Origin: Desulfobacteraceae bacterium
Lineage (GTDB): Bacteria > Desulfobacterota > Desulfobacteria > Desulfobacterales > SKZT01
Direction of reading: 5' to 3'
DNA length: 32,243 nt
NCBI GenBank assembly: GCA_011389745.1
Contig: JAABTQ010000036.1
Coordinates: 1-32,243, forward strand
In this document: positions 32,020 through 32,243 of the stretch, piece by piece
How the letters are laid out: each line of letters begins with the position of its first letter
How positions within the stretch are numbered: the first letter of the stretch is position 1
Position numbers and translations under genes: made by a program
Notes under the pieces: generated by a model
What the model was told of the DNA's origin: nothing
Databases searched by the model: none
The model's input: only the letters and a program-made list of their open reading frames with translations

Positions 32020-32243
32020 TGAGTGTAACCTGTTTGTGTGAAATCCGATTTTTCTGTAGGTGCGAATTCATTCGCACTTAAAATCCGGCACGGATTTACA
32101 GAAAATTCCTTAGAGTCCCCCAGCAACTTTTTTCCTGGGGCAACGGGCATAGACTTTATATTGGACAACGGGGTTCACATTGTGCGAATGAATTCGCACC
32201 TACAATTGAGCACAAGTCTTTTCACACAAACAGGTTACACTCA
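32020..32243. repeat. 224-bp element with perfect nested inverted repeats
   Basis: The outer arms at 32020-32043 and 32220-32243 (starting TGAGTGTAACCTGTTTGTGT) are a perfect 24-base inverted repeat. The inner arms at 32055-32077 and 32182-32204 (TGTAGGTGCGAATTCATTCG then CAC) are a perfect 23-base inverted repeat, and each inner arm is itself nearly self-complementary. There is no transposase. It looks like a MITE-like mobile repeat whose right end coincides with the window edge. Confidence 0.85.

Noticed and set aside
31932-32168. 78-residue minus-strand ORF containing NEFAPTEKSDF
   Set aside because: It is a translation of the inverted-repeat element; such peptides arise from the repeat and are not genes.
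1-32243. CRISPR arrays, tRNA or rRNA genes, transposases, integrases
   Set aside because: No regularly spaced direct repeats, no cloverleaf-like or rRNA-like sequence, and no recombinase motif were found by reading both strands.

Overview
The window looks like a chromosomal stretch of a sulfate-reducing-type member of the Desulfobacterota (former Deltaproteobacteria, Desulfobacterales-like). This is an inference. It rests on a periplasmic multihaem class III-like cytochrome c, a selenocysteine-containing selenophosphate synthase with YedF next to it, a FloA/NfeD membrane cluster, the start of a PAS-type sensor kinase of the style abundant in these bacteria, moderate GC, and many short dispersed inverted repeats. 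No tRNA, rRNA, CRISPR array, transposase or phage gene was recognised.

Layout. 1-5124 (mostly minus strand): the first codons of a probable sensor kinase; a large poly(3-hydroxybutyrate) depolymerase-type esterase with an unusual N-terminal extension; and a three-gene operon of a DksA/TraR zinc-finger protein, an ADP-ribosylglycohydrolase and a small Cys-cluster protein. 5167-10334 (plus): a decayed ORF remnant, RecQ helicase, a YbaK-type deacylase, then selD (in-frame UGA at codon 18), yedF and a shikimate-kinase-like P-loop protein whose substrate-site arginine is missing. 10335-13308 (minus): NfeD/ClpP-like protease, short NfeD and flotillin-like FloA in one operon. 13498-16206 (plus): three overlapping genes encoding a HisZ-like protein and two different HisG-like proteins, with no histidine-biosynthesis gene nearby. 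16284-20454: lipocalin lipoprotein (minus), a bacterial eRF1-family protein, a six-haem cytochrome, and a DMT permease with a very His-rich tail. 20593-24994 (plus): an ABC exporter whose ATPase domain carries an approximately 300-residue insertion, followed by a cyclic-nucleotide-binding-like protein, a serine-kinase-type ATPase, a STAS anti-anti-sigma protein and a twin-CBS protein. 24999-26904 (minus): an exported protein, an unknown protein and a PqqD-like protein. 27387-29008 (minus): thiC under a TPP riboswitch with a terminator. 29090-32243: small unknown genes, a wrecked sigma-54 activator fragment, a secreted pentapeptide-repeat protein and a 224-bp inverted-repeat element at the window edge.

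How the genes work together. SelD supplies selenophosphate, and YedF is a selenium-linked sulfurtransferase-like protein; the P-loop protein is tied to them by position. FloA and the two NfeD proteins form a membrane-microdomain cluster. The HisZ-HisG-HisG set looks like a hetero-oligomeric ATP-phosphoribosyltransferase-like enzyme in which one HisG lacks the PRPP loop. The ABC/cNMP/RsbW/STAS/CBS set looks like a transporter fused to a partner-switching regulatory circuit. The last two are the best candidates for undescribed systems.
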